From Scortum barcoo (lineage: Eukaryota > Chordata > Actinopteri > Centrarchiformes > Terapontidae), in assembly GCA_023238725.1 (NCBI GenBank), contig CM041536.1:12488271-12552270 (forward strand): a DNA stretch of 64,000 nt, given 5' to 3'. The translations under genes and the position numbers were made by a program. Numbering within the stretch: position 1 is the first letter of the stretch; every line of letters begins with the position of its first letter. Shown here in pieces: positions 63,484 to 64,000 of the stretch. The notes under the pieces are model-generated. The model had not been told where the DNA came from, made no database searches, and saw only the letters and a program-made list of their open reading frames with translations.

Positions 63484-64000
63484 AATAAAAACACACTAGA
63501 TTTCATTTTGTGGTAGTCCAGATGTTTTGTTCCTGAAGCCTAGTAGGTGTGTTTGTCCACTCCACTAAATGATAGCAAACATATCACTTTGTGGCAGAGA
63601 GAATAACACTTGAGCTTCACTACCGAGTATTTGGACAGGGCTGAGCTCTCCAGCACAGAGATCATGCAGCCACTTCACTACTTATGTGTGTAAGAGCTTT
63701 CCAAAACACCAAGAGACAAGGGTGGGCAATCTTGTGATCAAAGTATATGCCTTTTAGAGTGTAGGCTGCTCTCTGTGCCTCTCCAGTGAAGACTATAGTG
63801 CACTACAACACTAAAATGAGAGCATTCGCTGCGAGGAAAGCAAAAGGTCCAGTGTTTCCTAATAGAGTATGTGATGCTACACCACATTGCTCAGGTAATG
63901 GGCAAAAAATATGACCTGTCTGCTGTGCCGTTAGAACAGGACGTGGCAAATATATTAACTTCCTGTGAAATTATAAAATAGAACTTATTATTATAAAATA

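Larger units (their letters stand above)
55558..64000. other. Gene desert, section 6
   Basis: No coding exon recognised. Contents: a CT tract at 58102, polypurine and polypyrimidine tracts at 61167, 61557 and 62026, a T17 run at about 62215, and a GGGCTGCAAC-type repeat at 63244-63483. The interval 56440-60100 has few repeats and several TAAT/GATTA-rich stretches. An RFX-like palindrome is at 61499. Confidence 0.55.

Overview
This window looks like nuclear DNA from a ray-finned fish, most likely a percomorph teleost. The evidence is the short GT-AG introns, the 40%-GC-like composition, dense CA/TG microsatellites, and several interspersed repeat families I know from perch-, cichlid- and stickleback-type genomes. 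There are no bacterial, viral or plasmid features.

Region 1 (211-8330, + strand) holds the 3' three-quarters of kif23 (MKLP1/CHO1), the kinesin-6 motor of the centralspindlin complex. Sixteen coding exons can be joined with consistent phase: 211-323, 600-721, 829-931, 1012-1091, 1168-1287, 1423-1582, 1789-1950, 2053-2219, 2305-2478, 3142-3345, 4140-4469, 4677-4910, 6908-6996, 7101-7179, 7639-7709 and 7799-7814. Together they give one base completing a split codon plus 741 codons including the stop, about 740 residues. The N-terminal part of the motor lies upstream of the window. The 3'UTR runs to a single AATAAA at 8299. Intron 10 carries a copy of a common teleost repeat and intron 12 carries a complete Harbinger-like MITE.

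Region 2 (about 8330-64000) is a gene desert of roughly 55 kb. I find no credible coding exon, tRNA or rRNA in it. It holds recognisable transposon remnants: a 913-bp hAT element with an 8-bp target duplication and a strong CTCF-like motif; five or more pieces of a CAGTGGTGG-ended hAT-type MITE; four copies in the window (three in the desert) of a family whose ends read GGGCTGCAAC-like; three pieces of another teleost repeat; a LINE 3' tail; and a probable piggyBac end. It also holds many microsatellites, including an AT tract of about 140 bp, and long polypurine/polypyrimidine tracts. Between these are unique, TAAT-rich stretches that look like candidate conserved non-coding elements. In human, KIF23 is followed by RPLP1 and then a large desert before TLE3. 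The layout here fits a similar regulatory landscape, but I could not find rplp1 in the window.

I see no novel multi-gene system. The most useful observations are the frame-neutral CHO1-type exon of kif23, the transposon-borne CTCF-like motif, and the repeat and candidate-enhancer content of the desert.
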